A DNA stretch of 64,000 nucleotides from Dyadobacter diqingensis (lineage in GTDB: Bacteria > Bacteroidota > Bacteroidia > Cytophagales > Spirosomataceae). Positions 34,957 through 44,449 of this stretch are shown piece by piece. How positions within the stretch are numbered: the stretch's first letter is position 1; each line of letters starts with the position of its first letter. A program made the translations under genes and the position numbers. Under the pieces are notes generated by a model. The model was not told the DNA's origin, did not search any database, and saw only the letters and a list, made by a program, of their open reading frames with translations. The DNA is taken from contig NZ_JAMXKF010000003.1 of assembly GCF_024220585.1 (NCBI RefSeq), positions 620,001 to 684,000 of the forward strand, written 5' to 3'.

Positions 34957-36897
34957 TTATTTTGAGAAAGTGTATTTCAAACCGCCCATTAGCCATCTTC
35001 CAGGCATTTTTGAACCGAGCAAATCGCTGTATTTTCTGTCACCAAGATTGTCAGCCTGTGCAAAAACAGAGAGTGTTTTTTTGATCACCGCATATTCTGC
35101 TCTCACATTCAGGACGAAATACTCTCTGGTAATGGTGGCATCAATGGCTGTTGCCTCACGTTTTGCGCGGTTTTTATATATTCCGTTCACACTGAAAGAG
35201 AGGTTGGAAATCTGGTATAAGGCTGAGAAATTCCCAAGGAACTTGGCATGTGAGGATATGTAAAAAGAGGGCGTTGCTTCACTGCTTTCGCTGTTAAGCC
35301 AGGTTAATCCGGTAGTTAACCATAGTTTTTGGTTGTCTGTAAGGGACTTTGAATATTGAAAGTCCAGTTCGGCACCCGTTGTGTTAACGCTGGCAACATT
35401 TTTTGCCAATCCATAAGTACCGGTTGGCGAAAGGTTATCCTTCCGCGGCATCTGCGCATAGGGAGTTGACGTATAATCGATCAGGTTATTCTGACGGCGC
35501 TGAAAGAAGGTTCCGGAAATTTTCACATTGGTAAGGAACCAGTCTGCCCCGGCCTCATAACTGAATGAACTTTCTGCTTTCAGTGAAGGATCACCCACGC
35601 TGCTTCCGTTGCTTACGATCGGTTTGTTGTAGTTGTTATAACGTTCTGTAAAATCTGCATCCCGGATTGTTTTTCCGGCGCTTCCCCGTAATTGCCAGTG
35701 CTCTTTTTTGTAAGAAAGGTTGACTTGGGGCACGGCTTCGGTTCCGATATTTTCCCGCCAGTCGAAACGGATGGACGGGCTCACAGTAAATGATTCACCG
35801 ATTCTCTGAGAAAAAGTAACAAACGGGGCAAGCTGGTTGATGGAGTGATCTCCGCGGTCGTTGGATACAATGTTTTTGTTCTGGAAATTAAGTCCGGCTA
35901 CCACAGTCGTGGTTGGGGTCAAAATCTGCTGCCAGGTAAGTAATCCCTGCCAAAGTTTCGATTTGCTGTTATTACGGATTGAAGCCGAATTGAAAAGGTA
36001 ATAATCCTGTACGAATTTATACCCGGCGTCAAAAGAAAACGAAGACTTGCCCTTTTTATAACCGATCTTGATCTGGTTCCAGAATGTTTTAACCTTTTCC
36101 TGGGCAGTGTCAGCTTTGGAAGTCGTGTAGAAATTCTGAGCTGAAAAATCCCGGTGATCAAACGAAGAACGGAGCGCAACATTCCATGCCTGTGAAAGCG
36201 CATAGTTCGCAGAAAGGGATAAGGTGTTATTGTGAAAATACCCGTTGGTTCCACGCTGACGTACACCATCTGCATTATTGGTCACACCGCCAATGGAAGC
36301 CGCCAACTTATTTCTCTGGATGAAGGCACCGGCATTGGCACCGAAGTATCCATGTTCACCGCCGGAAGCCGAGGCGTTAACAGCCGTTTTGTTTTTAACC
36401 GCATCATCCTGTCCGGATGCGAGTTTTGCAGCAAAAGTTTTTGAAACGATATAAATCACACCGCCAACTGCCTCTGAACCATATATTGCCGAGGAAGCAC
36501 CTTTCAATACTTCAATGCGTTCAATTTCCGATGGAGCTATGGGGATATAACTGCTGAAATGGCCGGTATTCGGATCGTTGAGTCTTAGCCCGTCCATGAT
36601 TACCAGAACCTGCTGGTAGGTTCCGCCGCGAAGAACGATATCACTCTGAGAGCCCATCGGTCCGCGGGCCTGAATTTCGACACCCGGGACATAACGCAGC
36701 AAGTCGTCAATGCTGTGAACTGGAAGATTCTGAAAGTAATCGCCCTTGATCACCGCGATATTTCTGCCGGACTCGGAAGCTCTTTTTTCAATGAGCGAAG
36801 AAGTGACCGTAACCGGGTCAAGCGATATTTCCTGTGCTTTGACAATAGGCACAGCAATAAAAAGAAAGAACGAAATGTAAAGTTTAGACAAATTCAT
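34957..36897 (-). CDS. TonB-dependent receptor, BtuB-like
   Basis: A 646-residue outer membrane receptor starting at the ATG at 36897 (MNLSKLYISFFLF); the frame is open 30 bp further but the signal peptide starts here. Plug signatures are DPVTVTSSLIEKRASESGRN (TonB-box-like start) and DLLRYVPGVEIQARG, VLRGGTYQQVLVIMDGLRLNDPNTGHFSS and IERIEVLKGASSAIYGSEAVGGVIYIVSK. A barrel ends in WLMGGLKYTFSK. This plug resembles BtuB cobalamin receptors. I find no cobalamin riboswitch upstream, so the ligand is uncertain. Confidence 0.88.
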   Translation of the reverse strand: MNLSKLYISFFLFIAVPIVKAQEISLDPVTVTSSLIEKRASESGRNIAVIKGDYFQNLPVHSIDDLLRYVPGVEIQARGPMGSQSDIVLRGGTYQQVLVIMDGLRLNDPNTGHFSSYIPIAPSEIERIEVLKGASSAIYGSEAVGGVIYIVSKTFAAKLASGQDDAVKNKTAVNASASGGEHGYFGANAGAFIQRNKLAASIGGVTNNADGVRQRGTNGYFHNNTLSLSANYALSQAWNVALRSSFDHRDFSAQNFYTTSKADTAQEKVKTFWNQIKIGYKKGKSSFSFDAGYKFVQDYYLFNSASIRNNSKSKLWQGLLTWQQILTPTTTVVAGLNFQNKNIVSNDRGDHSINQLAPFVTFSQRIGESFTVSPSIRFDWRENIGTEAVPQVNLSYKKEHWQLRGSAGKTIRDADFTERYNNYNKPIVSNGSSVGDPSLKAESSFSYEAGADWFLTNVKISGTFFQRRQNNLIDYTSTPYAQMPRKDNLSPTGTYGLAKNVASVNTTGAELDFQYSKSLTDNQKLWLTTGLTWLNSESSEATPSFYISSHAKFLGNFSALYQISNLSFSVNGIYKNRAKREATAIDATITREYFVLNVRAEYAVIKKTLSVFAQADNLGDRKYSDLLGSKMPGRWLMGGLKYTFSK

Positions 36898-36924
36898 GAA
36901 CAATGATTTTTGATAAATGCACTG

Positions 36925-36947
36925 CAAAAGTATTGTCAGTCCGGACT
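36925..36947 (-). promoter_or_regulatory. candidate promoter of the BtuB-like receptor
   Basis: TACTTTTG (36932-36925, minus strand) fits TAnnTTTG about 28 bp before the ATG. A 10-bp palindrome AGTCCGGACT lies just upstream at 36938-36947, in the place where a -33 box is missing. Regulation is inference. Confidence 0.4.
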
Positions 36948-36981
36948 CTTCATCTACTCCGGTTTTAAGATATATGGTAGT

Positions 36982-37010
36982 CCGGGTAGTTGGATGCTAC
37001 CCGGATTTTT
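36982..37010 (+). other. hairpin with T-run between receptor and AI-2E genes
   Basis: CCGGGTAG and CTACCCGG form a perfect 8-bp stem with a 7-nt loop, followed on the plus strand by ATTTTT. Both flanking genes run on the minus strand, where no T-run follows the stem. It may still slow read-through from the AI-2E gene into the receptor gene. Confidence 0.5.
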
Positions 37011-37035
37011 AGTTAAATAGGGTTACATAATATTG

Positions 37036-38157
37036 TCATTCCGTCGGGTCGTCGGTGATTTCTTTCTTTTTCTTTTTTACAAATTTGAAAATACTACCTC
37101 TTTCCTCAACCGGTGTTTGGTCGCCGAGCAGTATTCCCCAAGGTTCAAGTCCTTCAACACGGTCAAAAATTACCTTTAACATGGCTATTGCCGGGATGGA
37201 CAAAAACATGCCGGAAATGCCGGCTATCGCACCGCCAACCAACACGCCGATGATGGATACCAACGCGTTGATCCTAACTTTTGAACCAATAACGAGCGGG
37301 ACCAGAAAGTTGTTATCAATAAACTGAACGACCAGAAATATCCCCACAACCCCCAGAATGGTATTGATTTCAGGGTGACTGATAAAAGTAACGAGTACAG
37401 CCAGCACGATCGCAACCAACCCGCCGATGTACGGAACAAGATTTAAAATGGCTGCCATAATGCCCAGCAGAATAGCATACTGCACATTTAAAACCAATAA
37501 ACCTATGCAGTTTAAGACGGCAACACAGGTGGTTTCCAGCAGTAATCCAACCATGTAACTCTGGATAATGGACTTAATTTCGCTTAATACTTCATGTACT
37601 TTGGCTTTATGTTTCTGTGTGAAAACCTCTACCATAAAATGTAAAAGCATTGCGCGATAGTACAGCAGTAAAAAGATATATATTGGCAGTAAAACCAAAG
37701 TCCCAAGCGGGCCGGTAACAACGCCCAGTGTATCTCCGCCCTGAAAATTTTCCAGTGTTTGTGTCTGTGCTTTTTGAAGATATTGATCCTGCTGACGATA
37801 ACTGACGCTGTATTCCCGGCGGATCCAGCGACGTATTTCCCGGTAGAAATCGTTGATATTCTTTTTCAATTTGGGCAATTCATCCGAAAAGTCGGCGATT
37901 TGCATAGACAGTACAACCGTCAGCCCTGCGACAAGCAGGATGGCCAGTGTAACGGTCAGGCTTATGGCGAACACCTTTGGAATTCCCATACGGAGCAGCC
38001 AGCTCTCGATCGGGCGGAGCAGTACAGCCAGTAGTCCGGCCATAGCCAAAGGCACAATAATATCCTGTCCGAGATAGATGGTAAGCGTAATCAGAGCCAG
38101 CGCGATCAGAGAATGTGAAAGCTTATGGTAAAAGGGCTGCGGAGCAAGTGGGCTCAT
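37036..38157 (-). CDS. AI-2E family transporter
   Basis: A 373-residue membrane protein with about seven to eight hydrophobic segments. The family pattern appears as two N-terminal helices (LIALALITLTIYL, VPLAMAGLLAVLLRPIESWLLRMGIPKVFAI), a soluble helical loop, and the C-terminal cluster GLLLETTCVAVLN, LVPYIGGLVAIVLAV and LVGGAIAGISGMFLSIPAIAMLKVI. Members are exporters of small molecules or Na+/H+ antiporter-like; autoinducer-2 export has been shown for only some. The C-terminal tail is highly charged (KKKKKEITDDPTE). Confidence 0.9.
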   Translation of the reverse strand: MSPLAPQPFYHKLSHSLIALALITLTIYLGQDIIVPLAMAGLLAVLLRPIESWLLRMGIPKVFAISLTVTLAILLVAGLTVVLSMQIADFSDELPKLKKNINDFYREIRRWIRREYSVSYRQQDQYLQKAQTQTLENFQGGDTLGVVTGPLGTLVLLPIYIFLLLYYRAMLLHFMVEVFTQKHKAKVHEVLSEIKSIIQSYMVGLLLETTCVAVLNCIGLLVLNVQYAILLGIMAAILNLVPYIGGLVAIVLAVLVTFISHPEINTILGVVGIFLVVQFIDNNFLVPLVIGSKVRINALVSIIGVLVGGAIAGISGMFLSIPAIAMLKVIFDRVEGLEPWGILLGDQTPVEERGSIFKFVKKKKKEITDDPTE

Positions 38158-38300
38158 AGAACGTTACGATAAAGCAATAAGTCAGGGTTTTGATAAATAG
38201 TCTGCCGGAGCAGAAGAATGGTAAGTTAAACAATAGTTATTAAAATCAGACCAGACCAAAGCCAATGCAATTACCCGAATAAGATATAGGAAAAGGCAAC

Positions 38301-39464
38301 TCAGATGTATCGCAGCCATTGTTTTTCGCGATGTGCCGATTTATAACCCGAATACCATTTGCAGAGCGGATAAAGTACGATAACCACAAACACCCAGATC
38401 ATATATACATACGGAAGTTCAACGCCCGACCCATTAACAGGCCGCCCAAACTGGAAAGGACCAAAAGGAAGGTCCTTCCACGTAAATCCCTGATAAAACA
38501 TTAAGGCAAACATCAGCGAATGCACGAGGTACCAATGCAGGAGATAATAAAATAACGGCACTTTTCCATAGACGGATATAATAGAGACAAACTTGTTTTT
38601 TACTCCATCCGCCATAGCCATCACCAGAAAACTGATGCCCAAAGTAAGCGAGGCATACAAAAGGGATGGTGGATATTTAGATATGTTTATGAAAGACAGC
38701 AGTGTAAACAGCGGCGTTTTCTGCACTTTCCATGGAGATGGATCTCCATAAAAATTGGTAAACCGAAGCACAACGAAAAAAACGAGCAAACCTAGTCCGG
38801 TTAGAAACAACGTTTTGCGGCGCCTGCTCTCTTCCTGCATAAATATTTTTCCGGCAGCATATCCCGTCAGCATGATCCCGAACCAGGGAAGAAACGGGTA
38901 GAGCACCGCGAAAGTGAAATTTGAAGTGACCGGGAAAACGTCCAGCCGAAAGAAAAACGACCAGATGACCCGAAGCGTGACATCATCGTTGAAATTAACG
39001 CCCTGTACCAGATTGTGCCCAAAAACAATCAGTAAACCTATAATGCCGAGTGTTTTAGGAGAGATTTTCAAAAGAAGCGAAAGGATAATAAAACCAAGCC
39101 CAATGGCTGCTATGACCTGAAAAACCATCATCCTGAAATGGATATCGGCCCATAACCCTAACGTAATCACCGTGAATTCCAGGACGATCAGCCATAACCC
39201 ACGCGTGACCAGAAATTTCCTGGCCTCTGAAATATTCGTATTGTTTTGTAACGAGATAAATGCCGATGCCCCAGATAAAAATACGAAAGTCGGCGCGCAA
39301 AGATGGGTGATCCATCGGGTGAGAAACAGGGCGGCCGTTGTTGTATCCAGATTCGTTGGATCTTCGGATAAGGCCGTCGTGTGTGTCAGGTCCCGGACAT
39401 GGTCCAGTGCCATAATAATCATAACCAGACCTCGGGTAAAATCAATGGTATCAATGCGTTTCAT
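38301..39464 (-). CDS. DUF1624/HGSNAT-like membrane acyltransferase
   Basis: A 387-residue protein with about nine to ten membrane helices. The start IDTIDFTRGLVMIIMALDHVRDLTH (3-27) is the DUF1624 motif with the conserved D-H pair. WITHLCAPTFVFLSGASAFI is the next signature helix. The family is related to heparan-alpha-glucosaminide N-acetyltransferase, which moves an acetyl group across a membrane to a sugar. A -7-like TACTTTTG box (39497-39490 on the minus strand) lies in the upstream region, with a palindrome at 39477-39494. Confidence 0.87.
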   Translation of the reverse strand: MKRIDTIDFTRGLVMIIMALDHVRDLTHTTALSEDPTNLDTTTAALFLTRWITHLCAPTFVFLSGASAFISLQNNTNISEARKFLVTRGLWLIVLEFTVITLGLWADIHFRMMVFQVIAAIGLGFIILSLLLKISPKTLGIIGLLIVFGHNLVQGVNFNDDVTLRVIWSFFFRLDVFPVTSNFTFAVLYPFLPWFGIMLTGYAAGKIFMQEESRRRKTLFLTGLGLLVFFVVLRFTNFYGDPSPWKVQKTPLFTLLSFINISKYPPSLLYASLTLGISFLVMAMADGVKNKFVSIISVYGKVPLFYYLLHWYLVHSLMFALMFYQGFTWKDLPFGPFQFGRPVNGSGVELPYVYMIWVFVVIVLYPLCKWYSGYKSAHREKQWLRYI

Positions 39465-39476
39465 GCCGGAAAGTGA

Positions 39477-39497
39477 TTTTGGTTATTACCAAAAGTA
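39477..39497 (-). promoter_or_regulatory. candidate promoter with overlapping palindrome
   Basis: TTTTGGT-TATT-ACCAAAA at 39477-39494 has 7-bp arms and a 4-bp spacer, and overlaps the -7-like TACTTTTG read on the minus strand (39497-39490). The gene start is at 39464. The overlap fits a repressor site, but no -33 box is seen. Confidence 0.35.
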
Positions 39498-39671
39498 TAA
39501 AATCATAAAGTTTACTGTTGACGAAAAATACGGCTCAGGGAAGGATTCACCCAATTTGATCTCCGTTAAATAAGTTAATAATTGCTTTTTTGGATAATTC
39601 AATTAATTTGTGATAAAATCATATTTCAGAGGGTCTTTCACCTGGCTTTTTAATCTCCAATTTTGTTGAAT

Positions 39672-41018
39672 ATGAAGAAAAGGACCTTTATCAAATTATC
39701 ATCTGCGTTAATGACTGCACCTTTGTTTTCTCCTCTGACTGGCTGGGCAACCGGTGAAAAATTAAAAAACTGGGCGGGGAATCTGGAATATAGTACCACA
39801 AAATTATTTCAGGCTGGTCCAACGGCGCAGGTTCAGGATTTTGTAAAAAAGCATAATAAATTCAAAGTGCTGGGGACCCGTCACTGTTTTAATAAAATAG
39901 CGGATAGCACCGATGAGTTTATTTCGGTTACACAAGCAGAAGAAAGTATCGAGATTCATGCGGATGGAAAAGCGGTTACGGTTAACGCAGGGTTGAAATA
40001 TGGTCAGCTGAGTCCGTATCTGGATAAAAAAGGATTCGCACTTCATAATCTGGCTTCATTGCCGCATATTTCTGTTGCGGGAGCCTGTGCTACGGCAACA
40101 CACGGTTCGGGAGAGAAAAGTGGAAATCTTGCCACGGCTGTTTCAGGTTTTGAAATGGTGACCGGGGCGGGGGACATTGTACAACTTACAAGCGCAAAAG
40201 ATGGCGAGAAATTCCGGGCAGCTGTGGTGAACCTCGGTGCGCTTGGTGTGGTGACGAAGATAACGCTGGATATTCAGCCGACATTTCTGATGAACCAGTT
40301 TGTATATGAAAATTTGCAAATGGCACAGCTGAAAGATCATTTTGAAGAAATTGAGTCGACAGGATATAGTGTGAGTCTTTTTACAAACTGGCAAAGCCGG
40401 GATATTGCGGAAGTTTGGGTGAAGCGGAAAATTGAAAAAGGTGAAAATTATAAACCTGAATCAACGCTTTTTGGTGCAAAACTGGCTACGAAAAATCTGC
40501 ACCCGATTCCGGAGTTATCCGCAGAGAATTGTACCGAGCAAATGGGCGTGCCCGGGCCCTGGTATGAAAGAATGCCGCATTTTAAAATGGGTTTTACACC
40601 AAGCAGCGGAAAAGAATTACAATCAGAATACTTTGTTCCAAGAAAAAACGCCGTGGAAGCAATTATGGCCATCGCACGTTTGGCGGATCAGGTTGGTCCG
40701 CATTTATTAACCTCGGAAATCAGAACCATTGCCGCTGACGATTTGTGGATGAGCCCTTGTTACAAACAGGATAGTGTGGCGATACATTTTACCTGGAAAC
40801 AGGATTGGCCCGCCGTGAGCAAGGTATTGCCAGTGATTGAAAAAGAACTTGCGCCGTTTCAGGCTCGTCCGCATTGGGGGAAACTCTTTACAATGACTCC
40901 GGAAAAGTTAAAGTCTCTTTACGTGAAACTGCCGGATTTCCAAAAACTGGCAAAAGAATTTGATCCGAAAGGAAAGCTTCGGAACGGATTTTTGGATACT
41001 TACATTTATCAGAGTTAG
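39672..41018 (+). CDS. FAD-linked oxidase, alditol/aldonolactone oxidase-like
   Basis: A 448-residue protein starting with the ATG at 39672. The N-terminus MKKRTFIKLSSALMTAPLFSPLTGWA is Tat-like but has KR rather than RR. The FAD-binding PCMH domain includes LGTRHCFNKIADS (about 66-78) and VAGACATATHGSG (about 138-150), and the protein ends in FDPKGKLRNGFLDTYI as in alditol oxidase and D-arabinono-lactone oxidase relatives. HCF, where HSF is common, holds the region of the His that covalently binds FAD in relatives. It probably oxidises a sugar alcohol or lactone in the periplasm. Confidence 0.85.
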   Translation: MKKRTFIKLSSALMTAPLFSPLTGWATGEKLKNWAGNLEYSTTKLFQAGPTAQVQDFVKKHNKFKVLGTRHCFNKIADSTDEFISVTQAEESIEIHADGKAVTVNAGLKYGQLSPYLDKKGFALHNLASLPHISVAGACATATHGSGEKSGNLATAVSGFEMVTGAGDIVQLTSAKDGEKFRAAVVNLGALGVVTKITLDIQPTFLMNQFVYENLQMAQLKDHFEEIESTGYSVSLFTNWQSRDIAEVWVKRKIEKGENYKPESTLFGAKLATKNLHPIPELSAENCTEQMGVPGPWYERMPHFKMGFTPSSGKELQSEYFVPRKNAVEAIMAIARLADQVGPHLLTSEIRTIAADDLWMSPCYKQDSVAIHFTWKQDWPAVSKVLPVIEKELAPFQARPHWGKLFTMTPEKLKSLYVKLPDFQKLAKEFDPKGKLRNGFLDTYIYQS

Positions 41019-41072
41019 TAAAAAGTACGCTTAGGATCAACAAACTACTTAAAAAGATTGAGAGTGAATGGT

Positions 41073-41106
41073 GCCGCTATCTTGATAGCGGCGTTGCAAT
41101 TTTTTT
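41073..41106 (+). terminator. rho-independent terminator after the FAD oxidase
   Basis: GCCGCTAT and ATAGCGGC form a perfect 8-bp stem with the loop CTTG, then GTTGCAA and a run of seven T. It stands between two plus-strand genes. Confidence 0.8.
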
Positions 41107-41130
41107 GGCAAAACTTAAAATTGCTTATCT

Positions 41131-42810
41131 ATGGATTCGCTATCTTCCCGTTCCTGGCTGTACATTATTTTGTTGCTCATTCCCGTGTTTACGTTTGGCG
41201 CGTACGTGTGGGCGAATGCAATGAATGTACCTTATAACGATGATGAAGCCCTGCTTTTTACGATCAATTATATACACGGGCATGGTTCGGGGCTTTTTAA
41301 AAGTTTAATCCAGCAGCATAACGACCACCGGATTTTCTTTTCGCGACTGGCGGGCGTCGTGATTGATTTTTTGTACGGAAAAATTAATTTCCGTACCATG
41401 ATCATTTTCGGCTACATAAACCTGATTCTTGTAGGCCATTCATTCTACTTAATTTACAGATCATTCGGCAAGAACCTGCTTTTGTTTCTTCCGGTCTCCA
41501 TCGTACTGTTTTCGCCTATCGTGTATTGTACGCAGCTATGGAGCATTACTGCTTTTGAGCAGACTTTGTCTATTGCCTTTTCACTGTATTGCCTTTACTT
41601 TTTGCAACCTGAAAAAAGGAAAACCTGGCTTTGGGCTATTCCGCTGGCCGTGGCTGCAACGCTTGCGAATCTGGATGGGGTAAGTGTTATTCCCATCGCT
41701 TTGTTTTGGCTGATAACCCAGCGGCGTGTCAGGGAAAGCTGGATTTTTGGCGTGTTTTCAGTGATTTACTGCTACCTGTTTTTTGTCAATTTTCGATTTT
41801 CATCTGCTTCTCAGTTTCCTCATATCTCCCAGTTTGTACGTATCGTGTTCAGCGGTTTTGTCGCGCTTTCGGGCTCTATCGTCAAAGTACTGTCCGACTC
41901 ACATGGCTACGTGATGGCCATTGCGCTTGGCGGGATCATCTTATTGACTTATTGCGCTTTTACCGCGATCAAATATTTTAATCTGATCAGGAAAACCAAT
42001 TGGGTTTATTCGATAAGTCTTACTGAAATATGCTTTTTCAAGGTGCTGGCCTGTGTTTTGATGATTGCCATGGGCCGCTCGGGAGATAACCCTGAAAGCA
42101 TTTTGTCAATCCGGTTTCAGATCTATTCGGCGAGCATTTTTATCATGTTTTACCTGTTTGTGTTGAACAATCTTAAAGCTGAACGATTTCAGTATATGCT
42201 GTTTTTTGTTTTTCTTTTTGGAACATTAACACTGAATCTATTGGCCTATGTGAAATATCAGGATGCTGTGATTGTTCATAACGACGAATTGAAAGTGGAT
42301 GCTTTTAATTATCCGGCGCATAATTTTTTCATTCACCAGTATCCCGGTGTGCCCGATCCGAAAGCAGTATTTTACACGTGTTATGACTTTCCCGAGTATC
42401 TGAAAAAAGACTGGGTTTCCAGATGGGGCATTGCGTTGAGAAATCAGGGGCAGGAGTTGAAAGCTACTTTTAAAAGCCAGATTCTAACAAAACCGGCAGG
42501 ATTTACAGACAGTATTTATCCGATTATCAATTTTGAAATAGGTAATTTACCATCGCTTGTGCCAAGAAGAAATGTTTATCTCGCGTTGTTCAACCGGGAA
42601 AATTCACTTAAACCAGTGCTGGTAGCGTTAAGGCCGCCAAACAGTGGATGGATCAACAAAGTACTCAAAAGCACATCTGCACCGCATTCTCTTACGGCTA
42701 CTTTTCCCTCGAAAATCCCTGGTGGTTTTTACGATATTGCTTTGTGCTGGACGATCAATAATGTTCCGGACAGCAAGATTGTTATCCGGAATTTTAAACT
42801 TGAAAATTAA
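41131..42810 (+). CDS. polytopic membrane protein, GT-C-like layout
   Basis: A 559-residue protein with about ten to eleven hydrophobic segments between residues 8 and 375, then a 180-residue soluble C-terminal domain. The first exposed loop has NVPYNDDEALL (about 31-41) and QHNDHRIFFSR (about 61-71), with acidic residues placed as in GT-C glycosyltransferases that use lipid-linked donors. I cannot confirm the assignment. The layout parallels the 629-residue protein at 20115. It is convergent with the methyltransferase gene with a 6-bp gap. Confidence 0.7.
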   Translation: MDSLSSRSWLYIILLLIPVFTFGAYVWANAMNVPYNDDEALLFTINYIHGHGSGLFKSLIQQHNDHRIFFSRLAGVVIDFLYGKINFRTMIIFGYINLILVGHSFYLIYRSFGKNLLLFLPVSIVLFSPIVYCTQLWSITAFEQTLSIAFSLYCLYFLQPEKRKTWLWAIPLAVAATLANLDGVSVIPIALFWLITQRRVRESWIFGVFSVIYCYLFFVNFRFSSASQFPHISQFVRIVFSGFVALSGSIVKVLSDSHGYVMAIALGGIILLTYCAFTAIKYFNLIRKTNWVYSISLTEICFFKVLACVLMIAMGRSGDNPESILSIRFQIYSASIFIMFYLFVLNNLKAERFQYMLFFVFLFGTLTLNLLAYVKYQDAVIVHNDELKVDAFNYPAHNFFIHQYPGVPDPKAVFYTCYDFPEYLKKDWVSRWGIALRNQGQELKATFKSQILTKPAGFTDSIYPIINFEIGNLPSLVPRRNVYLALFNRENSLKPVLVALRPPNSGWINKVLKSTSAPHSLTATFPSKIPGGFYDIALCWTINNVPDSKIVIRNFKLEN

Positions 42811-42816
42811 GGAAAG

Positions 42817-44043
42817 CTACTTAATGCGCTCCAACAAAGCCATGTAAAATCCGTCATAACCTTCGTCGGCAACAGAAGTACGGCGTTCATCGATCAGTCT
42901 CCATCGGTCGCCAAATTCCATAACGAACCGTGTCACCTGATTTTCAGATTCTGACGGCAACAGGCTGCAGGTGGCATAAACCATTTTACCGCCTCTTTTG
43001 ACCATTTTGGAATACGTGCTCAGAATATTCCATTGGGTATTGCGGATCGTGTTGAGAAAAGTTGGCTGGAGTTTCCATTTCGTGTCAGGGTTTCTGCGTA
43101 AAACGCCAAGCCCGGAACAGGGTACGTCCAGCAAAAGACGATCTGCGGTATCGATGAGCTCTTTGATCGTTTTGTCCGATTTGATCAGTCCTGTCGAAAG
43201 AATTTTAACACCATTACGCGTAGCCCGTTTTTGAAGTTCTTCCAGTTTGAAGTTTTCAATATCCAGAGAAATAACACGGCCTTTGTTTTGCAGCGCGGCC
43301 GCTATCTGCAGTGTTTTTCCACCCGCACCTGCACAGGCATCAATGACGGTCTGGCCCGGATGAAGGTCCATAAAGGTTGCGATCAGCTGAGAACCTGCAT
43401 CCTGAACCTCATAAAAGCCCTTCTTATAACTATCCTGTCCGGCGACGTTCTGTCTTTTTTTCAGAACCAGAGCGGTTGGTACCTCCGCAACAGTTTCAAC
43501 CTTATCTTCCCCGAAAACAGAAATAACGGTTTTGAGATCGGATTTCAGGGTATTGACGCGAAGCACGAAGGGAGCCTGATTATTTAAAGCTGTAAGTTCC
43601 TTTTCCCACTTTTCGCCCAGCTCTTTTTCTCCGATTTCATCAATCCAGTCAGGCACGGACTGAGAAATTTTACGGACTTTCAGCGCCTCCTGATACCGGC
43701 TTAAAACGGTTTCAGTATTGATTCCTTCAAATTCGGCCCATTCGGGAAGAATATTATCCGTTTCCAGATGCAGGTGTGTAGGCTTGATGATCTGCCAGAC
43801 GCCAACAATTTTCCAGAAATTGGCAGGCTGTGTAACCTTTTCCATATGTGCTGAAAACTTGATCAGTCGCCACCAGCGCACAATTTCATAGATATTCTCA
43901 GCCAGAAAGGCCCGGTCGCGGGCGCCCCATTTTGGATTGGATTTTAACAAACGTTCAACGACGCGGTCAGCTTGTTGCTTATCCGAAAATATGTGTTGCA
44001 AGGCATGCACGGTAGCCTCAATAAGTCCTTTATATAGTTTCAA
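42817..44043 (-). CDS. RNA (cytosine-C5) methyltransferase, RsmB/NOL1-NOP2-Sun type
   Basis: A 408-residue protein. I start at the TTG at 44043: a TGA lies two codons upstream, and the following residues LYKGLIEATVHALQHIF fit the N-terminal NusB-like region. The SAM-binding domain starts DACAGAGGKTLQIAA (about 235-249), the catalytic Cys motifs are DVPCSGLGVLRRNP (about 309-322) and YATCSLLPSE (about 359-368), both with Cys as required by m5C methyltransferases. It probably methylates a cytosine in 16S rRNA. The exact site is not established. Confidence 0.9.
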   Translation of the reverse strand: MKLYKGLIEATVHALQHIFSDKQQADRVVERLLKSNPKWGARDRAFLAENIYEIVRWWRLIKFSAHMEKVTQPANFWKIVGVWQIIKPTHLHLETDNILPEWAEFEGINTETVLSRYQEALKVRKISQSVPDWIDEIGEKELGEKWEKELTALNNQAPFVLRVNTLKSDLKTVISVFGEDKVETVAEVPTALVLKKRQNVAGQDSYKKGFYEVQDAGSQLIATFMDLHPGQTVIDACAGAGGKTLQIAAALQNKGRVISLDIENFKLEELQKRATRNGVKILSTGLIKSDKTIKELIDTADRLLLDVPCSGLGVLRRNPDTKWKLQPTFLNTIRNTQWNILSTYSKMVKRGGKMVYATCSLLPSESENQVTRFVMEFGDRWRLIDERRTSVADEGYDGFYMALLERIK

Positions 44044-44182
44044 AGTTCAAACAGACAAGTTTGTCCGGAATTAGATTTTACACAGATCACTGCAATCGTG
44101 TTAGGAAACAAAGTTCGGGAAAGTTTTTGAGAGTATCAGAGATAACTGCCAGGATGATCGATTCTCTGGTTGCTTTAAATAT

Positions 44183-44449
44183 TTACTCGTTTGCCAGAAA
44201 TAGAATTTCCTTAAATACTGCTTCTGAATATCGAAAGTTGGTTTGCTGGATTTTTTCCAGCAAAGGCTTGATTGAAGGTATCACTTCCAGTTGCTTTGCC
44301 TTTAACAAAACTCCAAGCGTACCGGTGAATTTAAGATTAAGTCTCTTAGCAGCTTTTCTCCCCTTAAAATCGTCAATAATAAGGAGTGATTTTTAATAGT
44401 AGAAAAAGCAGCTGGTGTCGGCGATTACAATTTCATATTCTTTCTGCAT
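44183..44449 (-). pseudogene. DUF3368 PIN-like toxin, internally deleted and stopped
   Basis: The minus strand begins M-Q-K-E-Y-E-I-V-I-A-D-T-S-C-F-F-Y-Y then TAA at 44395-44393. The start and acidic DTS motif of a PIN-like DUF3368 protein are recognisable. In the same frame after the stop comes KSLLIIDDFKGRKAAKRL and LKFTGTLGVLLKAKQ, ending at TAA 44183, which is the normal C-terminal half of DUF3368. About 70-80 residues that should lie between are missing, so this is an in-frame internal deletion plus a stop. The start overlaps the antitoxin stop by 17 bp. It cannot give a working toxin. Confidence 0.82.

Noticed and set aside
36898..37035. Cobalamin riboswitch before the BtuB-like receptor
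   Set aside because: The region is too short and lacks the conserved B12-box-like sequence; only a small palindrome and hairpin are seen.
44061..44396. Plus-strand open frame of 111 codons
   Set aside because: It is the antisense shadow of the broken DUF3368 gene, whose minus-strand reading matches a known family.
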